Origin: Marinirhabdus sp963799365 | GTDB taxonomy: Bacteria > Bacteroidota > Bacteroidia > Flavobacteriales > Flavobacteriaceae | Length of the DNA: 64,000 nt | Assembly: GCA_963799365.1 (NCBI GenBank) | Contig: CAWCWV010000008.1 | Span: 124,001-188,000 of the forward strand | Direction of reading: 5' to 3' | In this document: positions 8,354 to 16,600 of the stretch, one piece after another | Position numbering within the stretch: the stretch's first letter is position 1 | How the letters are laid out: the number at the start of each line of letters is the position of its first letter | Notes under the pieces: model-generated | Told to the model about the DNA's origin: nothing | Seen by the model: the letters and a program-made list of their open reading frames with translations, nothing else | Databases searched by the model: none | Position numbers and translations under genes: made by a program

Positions 8354-9296
8354 TTAAAAAGGCAAATTTTTTAGATCCACATTCCCCCCAGAAAGAATTA
8401 TCCCAATTTTTTTTCCCTGAAAAGTCTCTTTCTCTTTTAAAACCGCTGCAAAGGGAACTGCACAACTGGGCTCAATAATTATTTTCATACGTTCCCAAAT
8501 GTGTTTCATCGCCGCCACGATTTCATCTTCTTCCACCCGAATGATTTCTGATACCAATTCCTGAATGATAGGAAAATTTAAATCTCCCAAATTGGTTCGT
8601 AATCCGTCGGCTACAGTATTTGTAGTCTCGTTTATTTCAATGGTACCAGACTGTAAAGATCTATACGCATCGTCTACGGCAAAGGGTTCACCGCCTATTA
8701 CTTTACAATTTTTTCCAAAGTATTTTGCTGCAAGGGCTGTTCCAGCAATTAATCCGCCACCTCCAACAGGAGCTAGTATATAATCTAAATCTGGATATTG
8801 TTGTAGTAGTTCTACGCCTGCTGTGGCATTCCCTAATATCACATCCAAATTATTGGAAGGATGTAAAAAAGTAGCGCCTGTATCTTGTTTAATTTTTTCT
8901 GAAGTTTCTTCTCGCGCCTTCAATGTACTTTCACACTCTATTACTTTTGCACCATAGCCTTTTACTGCTTCTTTTTTAACTGAAGGTGCATTCTCTGGCA
9001 TTACTACATAGGCAGTAACTCCTAAATTTTTCGCTGCCAAAGCCACTGCTTGTCCAAAATTTCCTGAAGAATGGGTTACCACGCCAGCCTCCTTTTGTGC
9101 TGAAGATAGTTTTTGAATGGCATGTACCGCACCCCTCATTTTGAAAGCACCCATTTTCTGAAAGTTCTCACACTTAAAAAACAATTGGGCTCCGGCCATT
9201 TCATTTAATACTGAAGATCTTAAGTACAGGAGTTGCGTGCACTAATCCCGACACTATTTTAATAGTATTATCTATGTGGTTTTTTGTAGGAATCAT
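8354..9296 (-). pseudogene. Threonine ammonia-lyase / serine racemase-like PLP enzyme, frameshifted near its start
   Basis: The body, 281 residues from 9199, has the fold-type II PLP signature with the Schiff-base lysine in GAFKMRGA, SSGNFGQA, and the glycine loop VGGGG. The family deaminates threonine or serine, or racemises serine. The expected first 35 residues (IKIVSGLVHATPVLK, then SSVLNEMAGAQ) are present but in two frames. One extra base near 9218 separates them and creates a TGA. The upstream frame begins with ATG at 9294-9296, which overlaps the stop of the metH N-terminal gene as ATGA. That coupling shows the original gene structure. Either a recent frameshift or a base-calling error; a shortened product from 9199 would lack the N-terminal strand. 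Confidence 0.8.
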
Positions 9297-10306
9297 ACAA
9301 TACTAATTTCTGAAATTAAAGGTCTTGGTTGGTATTGAGACGCTAATTTTGCAATCGCCTCGATATGTTCTGGCGTGGTACCGCAACAGCCACCAATGAT
9401 ATTAATTAAATTTTTTTCCAAATACTCTTTAACCTGTGCTGCCATTTGTTCTGGTGTTTCGTCATATTCTCCAAAGGCATTAGGCAATCCAGCATTGGGG
9501 TAGGCAGAAATAGCGCTGTTGGTTCTCTGAGCAATCACTTCCAAATGCGGAGTGAGCTGTTTGGCTCCTAAGGCACAATTAAAACCTACGCTTAATAAGG
9601 GAATGTGGGAAATTGAGATTAAAAAAGCTTCTGCAGTTTGTCCAGAGAGGGTTCTTCCTGAAGCATCTGTAATGGTCCCACTTACCATAATTGGAATTGC
9701 TATATTTCTTTCGGCTTTTACTTCTTCAATAGCGAACAGCGCTGCTTTGGCATTTAAGGTGTCAAAAATTGTTTCTACCAAAAGCATATCTACTCCGCCA
9801 TCTAAAAGGGCTTCAGCTTGCTGTTTGTAGGCAATGCGTAATTGGTCGAATGAAATAGCTCTAAATCCTGGGTCATTCACATCTGGTGACATACTCGCGG
9901 TTTTGTTTGTTGGTCCCATAGCTCCAGCTACAAATCTGGGTTTGTGAGGTTCTTTCGCTGTAAACTCCTGGGCTACTTTTTTAGCAATTTTTGCACTCTC
10001 GAAGTTTAACTCGTATGCCAGGTCTTCCATGCCATAATCTGCCATGGCAATGGTTGTAGACGAAAAGGTGTTTGTTTCCACAATATCTGCTCCTGCTTTA
10101 AAGTATTTGGCATGAATTTCAGCAATGGCTTTAGGTTGCGTAAGCGAGAGTAGATCGTTGTTTCCTTTTACTGATGTTGGGTAGTTTTTAAAACGTTCTC
10201 CTCTAAAATCTTCTTCTGAAAAATTATAGCGTTGCAACATGGTTCCCATGGCTCCGTCCAGAATGAGGATACGTTCTTGTAATGCTTTATCTATGTTGTT
10301 TTTCAT
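9293..10306 (-). CDS. metH: Methionine synthase, homocysteine-binding half
   Basis: A 337-residue homocysteine S-methyltransferase barrel, the N-terminal module of split B12-dependent methionine synthase. LDGAMGTMLQRY opens the barrel. The zinc ligands are visible as GFNCALG and GGCCGTT. The start is put at the ATG at 10304-10306 (MKNNIDKALQERIL); an upstream in-frame ATG would add an unlikely leader. It passes homocysteine to the cobalamin half encoded at 5167-8346. It is the first gene of the operon, about 290 bases downstream of a SAM-I riboswitch, and its stop overlaps the next start. Confidence 0.93.
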   Translation of the reverse strand: MKNNIDKALQERILILDGAMGTMLQRYNFSEEDFRGERFKNYPTSVKGNNDLLSLTQPKAIAEIHAKYFKAGADIVETNTFSSTTIAMADYGMEDLAYELNFESAKIAKKVAQEFTAKEPHKPRFVAGAMGPTNKTASMSPDVNDPGFRAISFDQLRIAYKQQAEALLDGGVDMLLVETIFDTLNAKAALFAIEEVKAERNIAIPIMVSGTITDASGRTLSGQTAEAFLISISHIPLLSVGFNCALGAKQLTPHLEVIAQRTNSAISAYPNAGLPNAFGEYDETPEQMAAQVKEYLEKNLINIIGGCCGTTPEHIEAIAKLASQYQPRPLISEISIV

Positions 10307-10596
10307 AATTTTATAACCTTTCCATTCGACTTTACATTGGGTACTGTATATTTTAAATTTCAAAAATTGTAGACCGCGAGAGGGATTGAGGCTTTGTTGG
10401 AGCTCTCCCAGCTTATTCGTCTTCGACTGCGCTCAGAATGTCAACTGGAAGCGACTGCCGAAAGCCCGACGCTTTGCAAATGCCCAAAAGCATTTGTAAC
10501 GGGGCTCGCCCAATCGCAACAAATTGAACTCAAAAAATGAGGTAATAAGTTGTAAAAATCTATCAAGAAATGTGGAAAGGTGGAAACCTATTTTCT
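10307..10596 (-). other. Long leader between the SAM-I riboswitch and metH, with interspersed-repeat-like sequence
   Basis: About 290 bases without a credible gene. Read on the minus strand it contains CATTCTGAGCGCAGTCGAAG, a motif commonly found as an interspersed repeat in Bacteroidota genomes (10425-10442), and a perfect 7-base hairpin CAAATGC/GCATTTG at 10477-10496. No hairpin followed by a clear U-run was found next to the aptamer, so the expression platform of the riboswitch is not obvious. Confidence 0.4.
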
Positions 10597-10722
10597 GTTA
10601 TCTATTCCCCGAAAAATAGGGATAGAATGTAGCACCTTCTCGAGATCCCGCAATGAAGCGAGTGGGATGACAAGGGTTGCTAAGGCTTCGTAGGGTCTAA
10701 TCCCTCCGCCTTTCTTGATAAC
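10597..10722 (-). promoter_or_regulatory. SAM-I (S-box) riboswitch upstream of the metH operon
   Basis: The minus strand carries the conserved SAM-I core in order: P1 strand GTTATC with AAG, GGCGGAGGGATTAGACCC, ACGAAGCC, TTAGCAACCC, then AAGGTGCTACATTC and the closing GATAAC that pairs with the first strand. This matches the S-box aptamer, which binds S-adenosylmethionine and switches off methionine genes when SAM is plentiful. The stem after GCAACC is enlarged by CATCCCACTCGCTTC and GCGGGATCTC, which looks like an interspersed repeat. The target is the methionine operon reading leftwards. Confidence 0.93.
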
Positions 10723-10788
10723 TTTCAGTACGTAATGAACTTGGTACAAAGAAACAGCATAAATATTAAAATGCCAATACTTTATGCT

Positions 10789-11214
10789 TTAATCTTTGGG
10801 TTTGGTTGCAATGAGATCTGCTAAAGTGGTATTCTCGAAAATACCTAAATTGGTATCCCTTACTTGCACCATGAGTCTATGAACACTGCACGCCTCTTCG
10901 TCTGGGCAGTCATTACATTTTTCGTAAAAATTGAGACTTACACAAGGCACCATTGCAATAGGACCTTCAAGTACACGCAGGACACTTGCTATGGTAATTT
11001 CTTCGGCAGGCTTGGCTAAAAAATACCCTCCACCTTTTCCCTTTTTGGATTGTAAAATTGTCGCCTTTCTTAAAATGAGGAGAATGCTTTCCAAAAATTT
11101 TTGAGAAATGTTTTCAGCTTCAGAAATCACGATAATTTGCACTGGATCCTTGCTATTTTCCCTGGCCAAATAAGAAAGCGCCTTTAGTCCGTATTTTGTT
11201 TTTCTCGATAACAT
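10789..11214 (-). CDS. Rrf2 family transcriptional regulator with a cysteine cluster
   Basis: A 141-residue Rrf2 protein. The N-terminal winged helix (LSRKTKYGLKALSYLA) and the wing KKGKGGGYFLAKP are clear. Cysteines at about 91, 100, 103 and 109 (PCVSLNFYEKC, CPDEEAC) resemble the Fe-S or redox-sensing cluster of IscR/CymR-like members. It follows the OsmC gene with 3 bases between them. Given the methionine genes on both sides, control of sulfur amino acid genes is a reasonable guess, but the target is not shown by the sequence. Confidence 0.88.
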   Translation of the reverse strand: MLSRKTKYGLKALSYLARENSKDPVQIIVISEAENISQKFLESILLILRKATILQSKKGKGGGYFLAKPAEEITIASVLRVLEGPIAMVPCVSLNFYEKCNDCPDEEACSVHRLMVQVRDTNLGIFENTTLADLIATKPKD

Positions 11215-11217
11215 TTG

Positions 11218-11628
11218 TTATTCTATTATTTCATTGTTAACGTAAACATTATACGTGATAGACACTTGTGGCTCTAGTGTTAAAGATACAGAACAATATT
11301 TTTGAAAACTAAGGTCTGCCGCTTTTTTTGCTTTTACTGGGTGTACCTTTCCTTCTAAAAATATGTTTACGTGGATAGACTTAAAAGGTGTAGCCTGCGC
11401 TACCGCTACACGTTCCCCAGTGACCTCCATACTGTAGTTGGTAATTTCCTGTTTTTGTTTTGTAAGGATAGAAACAATGTCTACCGCACTACAACCACCC
11501 ACCCCCATTAATAGTAATTCCATTGGGCTAGCTCCTTGCTCGCCATCATCGATATTTACAGGAACTGGGCTTTTACCCATTCCTTGAAACCAATAAGCCT
11601 TGTTCTTTCTTTCTAGTGTAACTTTCAT
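11218..11628 (-). CDS. OsmC family protein
   Basis: A 136-residue OsmC/Ohr-fold protein. The two expected cysteines are present, in GVGGCSAVDI and the later QKYCSVSLTL. These typically reduce organic peroxides, although many YhfA-type members have no assigned substrate. It lies between the homoserine dehydrogenase remnant and the Rrf2 gene, 3 bases from each, so the three were once one transcription unit. No membrane segment is seen, so the protein is cytosolic. Confidence 0.88.
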   Translation of the reverse strand: MKVTLERKNKAYWFQGMGKSPVPVNIDDGEQGASPMELLLMGVGGCSAVDIVSILTKQKQEITNYSMEVTGERVAVAQATPFKSIHVNIFLEGKVHPVKAKKAADLSFQKYCSVSLTLEPQVSITYNVYVNNEIIE

Positions 11629-11630
11629 AG

Positions 11631-11957
11631 TTAGTTTAGGTTATTACATATGCGTAAAACATCTCCAAATACACCCCGCGCCGTTACTTGTGCACCGGCT
11701 CCAGCTCCTTGAATAACAATAAGGTTTGCTCCGTAACTCTCTGTGTAAATTTCAAAAAGAGAGTCACTTCCTTTTAGCTGTCCTAACATACTATTTTTAG
11801 GTGTTTCTTGCAAACTTACTTTTAAGATACCTCCATCTTCTCTGGATAAATCGCCGTGAAGATCGCCAATTTAGCGAAGCACTTTGTCTTTTTTAAGGTT
11901 TTTCTTCTTCATTAAATAAGGCTGATCTAATTGATGCATGTTTTCAGAAAACAAATC
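11631..11957 (-). pseudogene. Homoserine dehydrogenase C-terminal remnant
   Basis: The frame encodes the end of a homoserine dehydrogenase of the ThrA/MetL kind: LFSEN, KVLR, IGDLHGDLSREDGG, SMLGQLKGSDSLFEIY and VIQGAGAGAQVTARGVFGDVLR. A TAA at 11871-11873 interrupts it exactly where the family has Tyr in KVLRY, and another TAA lies at 11958-11960. Upstream of that nothing homologous is seen, so the NAD-binding and catalytic parts are gone. Only about 105 codons remain. The neighbours OsmC and Rrf2 follow directly, as they would have in the intact operon. Confidence 0.8.
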
Positions 11958-12143
11958 TTATTTGATATGAATGATATGCTTCTCACGACCCTTATTACTT
12001 TTGAAACAGAAGCCATGATTTTTGAAATCATCACCACCTCAAAGAACAGTAAACAAGTGGCTTACGCTCAAGGTGAAGCTAAAACAGAAGTTATTTCCTA
12101 TCCCATAACCGCAATCCAAATAGCTGTGTTAAAGAAACAATAG
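11931..12143 (+). CDS. Small hypothetical protein (uncertain)
   Basis: A 70-codon frame; an internal ATG at 12015 gives a 43-residue product beginning MIFEIITTSKNSK and ending AIQIAVLKKQ. Codon use resembles that of neighbouring genes (many GAA, AAA, GCT), which is the only support. I recognise no family and no signal or membrane segment. The longer start overlaps the homoserine dehydrogenase remnant on the other strand by 27 bases, so the ATG at 12015 is more likely if the gene is real. Confidence 0.3.
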   Translation: MMHVFRKQILFDMNDMLLTTLITFETEAMIFEIITTSKNSKQVAYAQGEAKTEVISYPITAIQIAVLKKQ

Positions 12144-12147
12144 AATA

Positions 12148-12178
12148 CTTTCTAATTATAATTCTTTCTGTACCTTTG
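12148..12178 (+). promoter_or_regulatory. Bacteroidota promoter of metK
   Basis: TACCTTTG at 12171-12178 fits the -7 consensus TAnnTTTG of Bacteroidota. A weak -33 TTTC lies about 19 bases upstream. Transcription would start just ahead of the riboswitch stem at 12187. Confidence 0.65.
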
Positions 12179-12186
12179 CACCCATT

Positions 12187-12258
12187 AAGAGGAAAGATTT
12201 GACTGATTGCAACCTCTTCTGAAACGTTTAAATTTTCAGAATAAAAATGCTAAAGGCA
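12187..12258 (+). promoter_or_regulatory. SAM-II riboswitch candidate upstream of metK
   Basis: P1 is AAGAGG (12187-12192) paired with CCTCTT (12213-12218). The loop GATTTGACTGATTGCAA matches the SAM-II loop, and AATGCTAAAGG (12246-12256) matches the conserved 3' segment that forms the H-type pseudoknot. An extra 8-base hairpin (TTCTGAAA/TTTCAGAA) is inserted between P1 and that segment. Downstream, GTCAAATCT at 12284-12292 is an exact complement of AGATTTGAC at 12195-12203 inside the loop, so it could compete with the ligand-bound fold. The downstream gene, SAM synthetase, is the expected target. Confidence 0.75.
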
Positions 12259-12329
12259 GTTGTAAACTACCTTCGACGTTTTCGTCAAATCTCCTTCGAT
12301 TATTATTTTCAATTTTTAAAAATTAAGCA

Positions 12330-13586
12330 ATGGCGTATTTATTTACTTCAGAAAGTGTTTCTGAAGGGCACCCAGACAAAGTAGCAGACCAAATTAGTGA
12401 TGCTTTAATAGACAATTTTTTAGCGTTTGACCCACAGAGTAAAGTTGCGTGTGAAACCCTTGTAACTACCGGACAAGTAGTCCTAGCTGGAGAAGTTAAG
12501 AGTACTGTATACCTGGATGTACAAAAAATAGCTCGTGACGTTATTAATAAGATTGGGTATACCAAGGGTGCTTATCAATTTGATGGAAATTCTTGTGGTG
12601 TATTATCTGCCATACATGAACAGAGTGATGATATTAACCGTGGTGTTGACCGTGCTAGTAAAGAAGAGCAAGGGGCAGGTGACCAGGGGATGATGTTTGG
12701 CTATGCTACTAAAGAAACCGAGGATTATATGCCGTTGGCTTTAGATCTTTCACACCGTCTTTTGAAGGAACTCGCTGCACTTCGCAGAGAAGAAAACGAA
12801 ATAAAATACTTACGGCCAGATTCAAAAAGCCAAGTAACCATTGAATACAACGATGACAATACACCCGTTCGTATTGTAGCTATTGTAGTGTCTACGCAGC
12901 ACGATGAATTTGATAGCGATGATGAAGCCATGTTGGCAAAGATAAAAAAGGACATTATTGAAATTTTAATCCCACGTGTAAAGGCTCAATTAAAGCCAGA
13001 AATTGCCGCGCTATTTACAGAGGGTATTACCTACCATATCAACCCAACTGGTAAGTTTGTAATTGGTGGACCACACGGCGATACAGGCCTTACGGGTCGT
13101 AAAATTATTGTAGACACATACGGTGGTAAAGGTGCTCACGGTGGTGGCGCTTTTAGCGGAAAAGATCCAAGTAAAGTAGACCGTTCTGCTGCATATGCCA
13201 CCAGACATATTGCCAAAAATATGGTAGCTGCAGGGGTTGCAGATGAAATTCTAGTACAGGTAAGTTACGCCATTGGCGTTGTGGAACCTATGGCAATTTT
13301 TGTAGACACTTACGGAACTGGCAAAGTGAATATGACCGATGGTGAAATCGCTAAAAAGATTTCTAAAATTTTTGATATGCGCCCCGCAGCTATTGAAGAG
13401 CGTTTAAATCTACGCCAACCGATATATTTTGAAACTGCCGCTTATGGTCATATGGGAAGAAAAAATGAAGTAGTTACGAAAACCTTTGAAATTCCAAATG
13501 CCGCTAGCAAAACCATGCAGGTAGAACTATTCACCTGGGAAAAATTAGACTATGTTGAAAAAGTAAAATCAGCTTTTAATATTTAA
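12330..13586 (+). CDS. metK: S-adenosylmethionine synthetase
   Basis: A 418-residue enzyme that makes SAM from methionine and ATP in the cytosol. It has the expected signatures: FTSESVSEGHPDKVADQISD with the ATP-binding histidine, GAGDQGMMFGYA, and GGAFSGKDPSKVDRSAAY with the P-loop-like glycine stretch. Length is normal for Bacteroidota, slightly longer than the E. coli enzyme. It has its own promoter and a SAM-II-like leader, and ends at a strong terminator shared with the convergent subtilase gene. Confidence 0.97.
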   Translation: MAYLFTSESVSEGHPDKVADQISDALIDNFLAFDPQSKVACETLVTTGQVVLAGEVKSTVYLDVQKIARDVINKIGYTKGAYQFDGNSCGVLSAIHEQSDDINRGVDRASKEEQGAGDQGMMFGYATKETEDYMPLALDLSHRLLKELAALRREENEIKYLRPDSKSQVTIEYNDDNTPVRIVAIVVSTQHDEFDSDDEAMLAKIKKDIIEILIPRVKAQLKPEIAALFTEGITYHINPTGKFVIGGPHGDTGLTGRKIIVDTYGGKGAHGGGAFSGKDPSKVDRSAAYATRHIAKNMVAAGVADEILVQVSYAIGVVEPMAIFVDTYGTGKVNMTDGEIAKKISKIFDMRPAAIEERLNLRQPIYFETAAYGHMGRKNEVVTKTFEIPNAASKTMQVELFTWEKLDYVEKVKSAFNI

Positions 13587-13610
13587 AAGTTAGATGAATT
13601 TCAATTTAAA

Positions 13611-13645
13611 AAAAATCCTCATTTAAATTAAATGAGGATTTTTTA
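13611..13645. terminator. Bidirectional terminator between metK and the subtilase gene
   Basis: AAAAATCCTCATTTAA and TTAAATGAGGATTTTT form a near-perfect hairpin flanked by A-run and T-run, so it can end transcripts from either side. Confidence 0.85.
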
Positions 13646-13661
13646 ATTGTTCATATTATAT

Positions 13662-16600
13662 TTATTTTTTTACAATACGTTTTAAGATTGTTCCTTGTGG
13701 TGTTGTAATTTCTACAAAGTAAACTGAAGCTTTTAAGGGTGACATATCTAATTGATATCCCTGTACGCTGTCCAAGTTCATTTTGGCAACTTGTCTCCCA
13801 AGCACATCGTATACCTTTATACCTTCTAAAAGTAAATTTGTACTAATTACGTTTAAGGTGCCGCTTGTTGGATTAGGATATACCAAGATGCCTTCCAACG
13901 GTGCTTCATTGTTTCCTAGCACCTCCTCATCCTGCTCAAACACAACAGTAAATCTACGGTCCTGTTCAGAGAACCCACTTCTGAATGTATAATTTTCTTG
14001 GGTGAGATCCGTAAGTATGTTTAATTCATTATCATAAAGATAGATGGCTCTATCCACTAAGTTTGCACCTTCAAAATTTGATAGGCTTATGGTGAAACTT
14101 GTCTCTTCCTCTAGGATGGTTGAGAATCCTACTGGTATTTTCATATCTTGTCTAAATGCCTCACGGGTTTGTATGGACATACGCGCATCTCCTGTTTCTA
14201 ATTGTGAATAAATAGAAACACTGCAGGCCAATCGATCTGTATCATATCCTTTGTCTATACCTGCGGTAGCCTGTGGGTTAAAACCTAGCATCATATTGTT
14301 GGCTAATTGGAATTGGTCGCTCTCTAGGTGCAACCATAACCGATCTATTTCTGCTTCGTTGTTACGTAATGTCGTGTTTCCAGTGGTAAGTCTCATGTCG
14401 TTAGTAAAGTTTACCATACCATTGGCTACTGCCTTGATAGCAAATCCTTGACCGGTGGAGATTACATTACTTGGAATATTTAAAGGATTATCGTTGTTTG
14501 CGGCAACTCCACCACCAAAATTACGAATGGAAACATCGTCCATATCAAATTTCAAACCTTCACCGGGCACAATCACACTTGGAGGCGTTAGATGTTCCCA
14601 AAAGAACAGCTCGTTTAATTCATTGTCATCTATAAACTTGTCACCGTCTATTGCACTCGGATATGGATTTGCATAAGCGTTGGGCGTACCAGCTGGGCTA
14701 TTGGCGACATTATATATCTTTGGGCGGCTCATCATACCATTATTAAGGGTACCTGCACTGTAGGTCATATCGTAGGTGATGCCTGCAGGATCACTATACC
14801 CAGTTTGTGGTCGCACAATATAACCTTCACCAGGGGTAATAACACCCGTATAAGCAGCCCAAAAATCTCCTTCCAAATCACTAAAATTAGTCGCTCCCTG
14901 TGGTATGTTAGGATGTGTATTAGGATTAAAATTATTTGGAGTGTGGTTAAGTACCAAAAAAGCATTCGTAAATACACCGTTACGCGTCTCTGAATCCATA
15001 GGGCTTCCCATAACCATAAAATCACGTTGCTGCAATATTGGTGTAGTTATATTCACGTTAATTGTTCCGTTCTTGATAACAGTCGCATTTGGGTTTACCT
15101 GAACGACGCTTCCCTGGTGTTCCACGACTAAAGTACCGTCTACCGTCAAGTTTCCTTGAATATTTAAGTATTCGTTGGCTCTTACTGTTACTGTAGCACC
15201 TATATTTATTATAAGTTCACAGGCTTCTATGTTTCCGCTAGATGTATTATAGTTTCCATTTATTATTGCAGTATCGGTAGAACCAGGAGCCCCCGCTGGG
15301 CTCCATGTTGAACCATTCCAAGTCTTAGTGACACCGGAACAACTGATGAATGCTGCTTGACGACCAAAATAATACGATCCATCGGTACCAGAAAAATTTC
15401 CGGTTAGCGTGGTATGGGTACCGAAAGCACCAACTGTAGCGGCTACTATATCCGTTAAGTTTCCTCCTGTTTCACGTGCTATATACATCGTATAACTTCC
15501 TGTATTTCCTGATGTTGTCTCCCATCCTAATAGCTCTGTATCCTCTATGTAAAATGTTATGGTGGTATCACCATTCGCAATTGTATTAGCAGGTGACATC
15601 GTAAAGCGTTTGTCCATTACCTGATTCACACCAGTGCTACCATTGTAAGATTGCGCTCCAACACCTGCTCTTGATACGGAAATGTCTGTACACCCATAAT
15701 TATCATTTTGATTATTTTGTATAGCCGCCATACTATCACCACTTGAAGGGTCTGAAGTATAGGCTGTACCTAGACCATTTAGATTTATTGAATCTGGTGC
15801 CATCGTATTTACTGCTGTTTGAATTTCGGTTCCAGAAACTACATCTAGCGCTATTGTATCCAGCATTAAAAGGCTATCTCCGTGTGGGGCATGATGTCTA
15901 AAAGAAAGAAAACCTGTTTGACCGGCTAAAGCTGTTACATCAATTGTTCTTGTTTCAGTAGCTATACTATTTGAAACAGGTCTGGATTCTAAGACTGTAC
16001 CTGCAATTATACTTGCTACAGATGATTTGTTGGTTGTAAAGTAAACCGTATAATTTTCTGGCGCTCCTAAATCGCCAATTTCAAAAGTAAGTGTTGCACT
16101 CATTAGAACTGCAGGAATGGAAAACTGTGGGCTAGAAATAAAATTATCTGGTGTAAGTACTCCACTTCCTCCAGTTACCGCTAAATCTGTAACCGAACCT
16201 GCCCAATTTCCACTGAGGTTTCCATGAGCAAAAGGATTAAAAATACTCCACAATTCATCATCATTATCACCACCCGCTTCATTTTCAAGAACGGTCCAAC
16301 CACTTGCATCTTCAAAATCTTCAAATAATACATTGGTTGTTACAGTTGCTATTGGCGCGACGTCGTCGTTACTTATTGTAAGCGTATACATATCCAAGGC
16401 TCCATTTGCCGAAGCATCTCCGCCATTGGCATTCACGGTAAAATCTATAATTACCGTTTCATTTCCTTCAACAAAACCATCTTCATACACTCTTACTATC
16501 ATTGTTTGACTTGTTGTGCTTCCAGCAGGGAATGTTACACTAGACGTCATCAAATCGAAATCTATTCCTGTTAAAGCTGTACTACCAGGATTAACCGTAA

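Noticed and set aside
10364..10560. Possible RNA gene in the metH leader
   Set aside because: Hairpins are present, but no tRNA or known ncRNA core; part of the sequence resembles an interspersed repeat.
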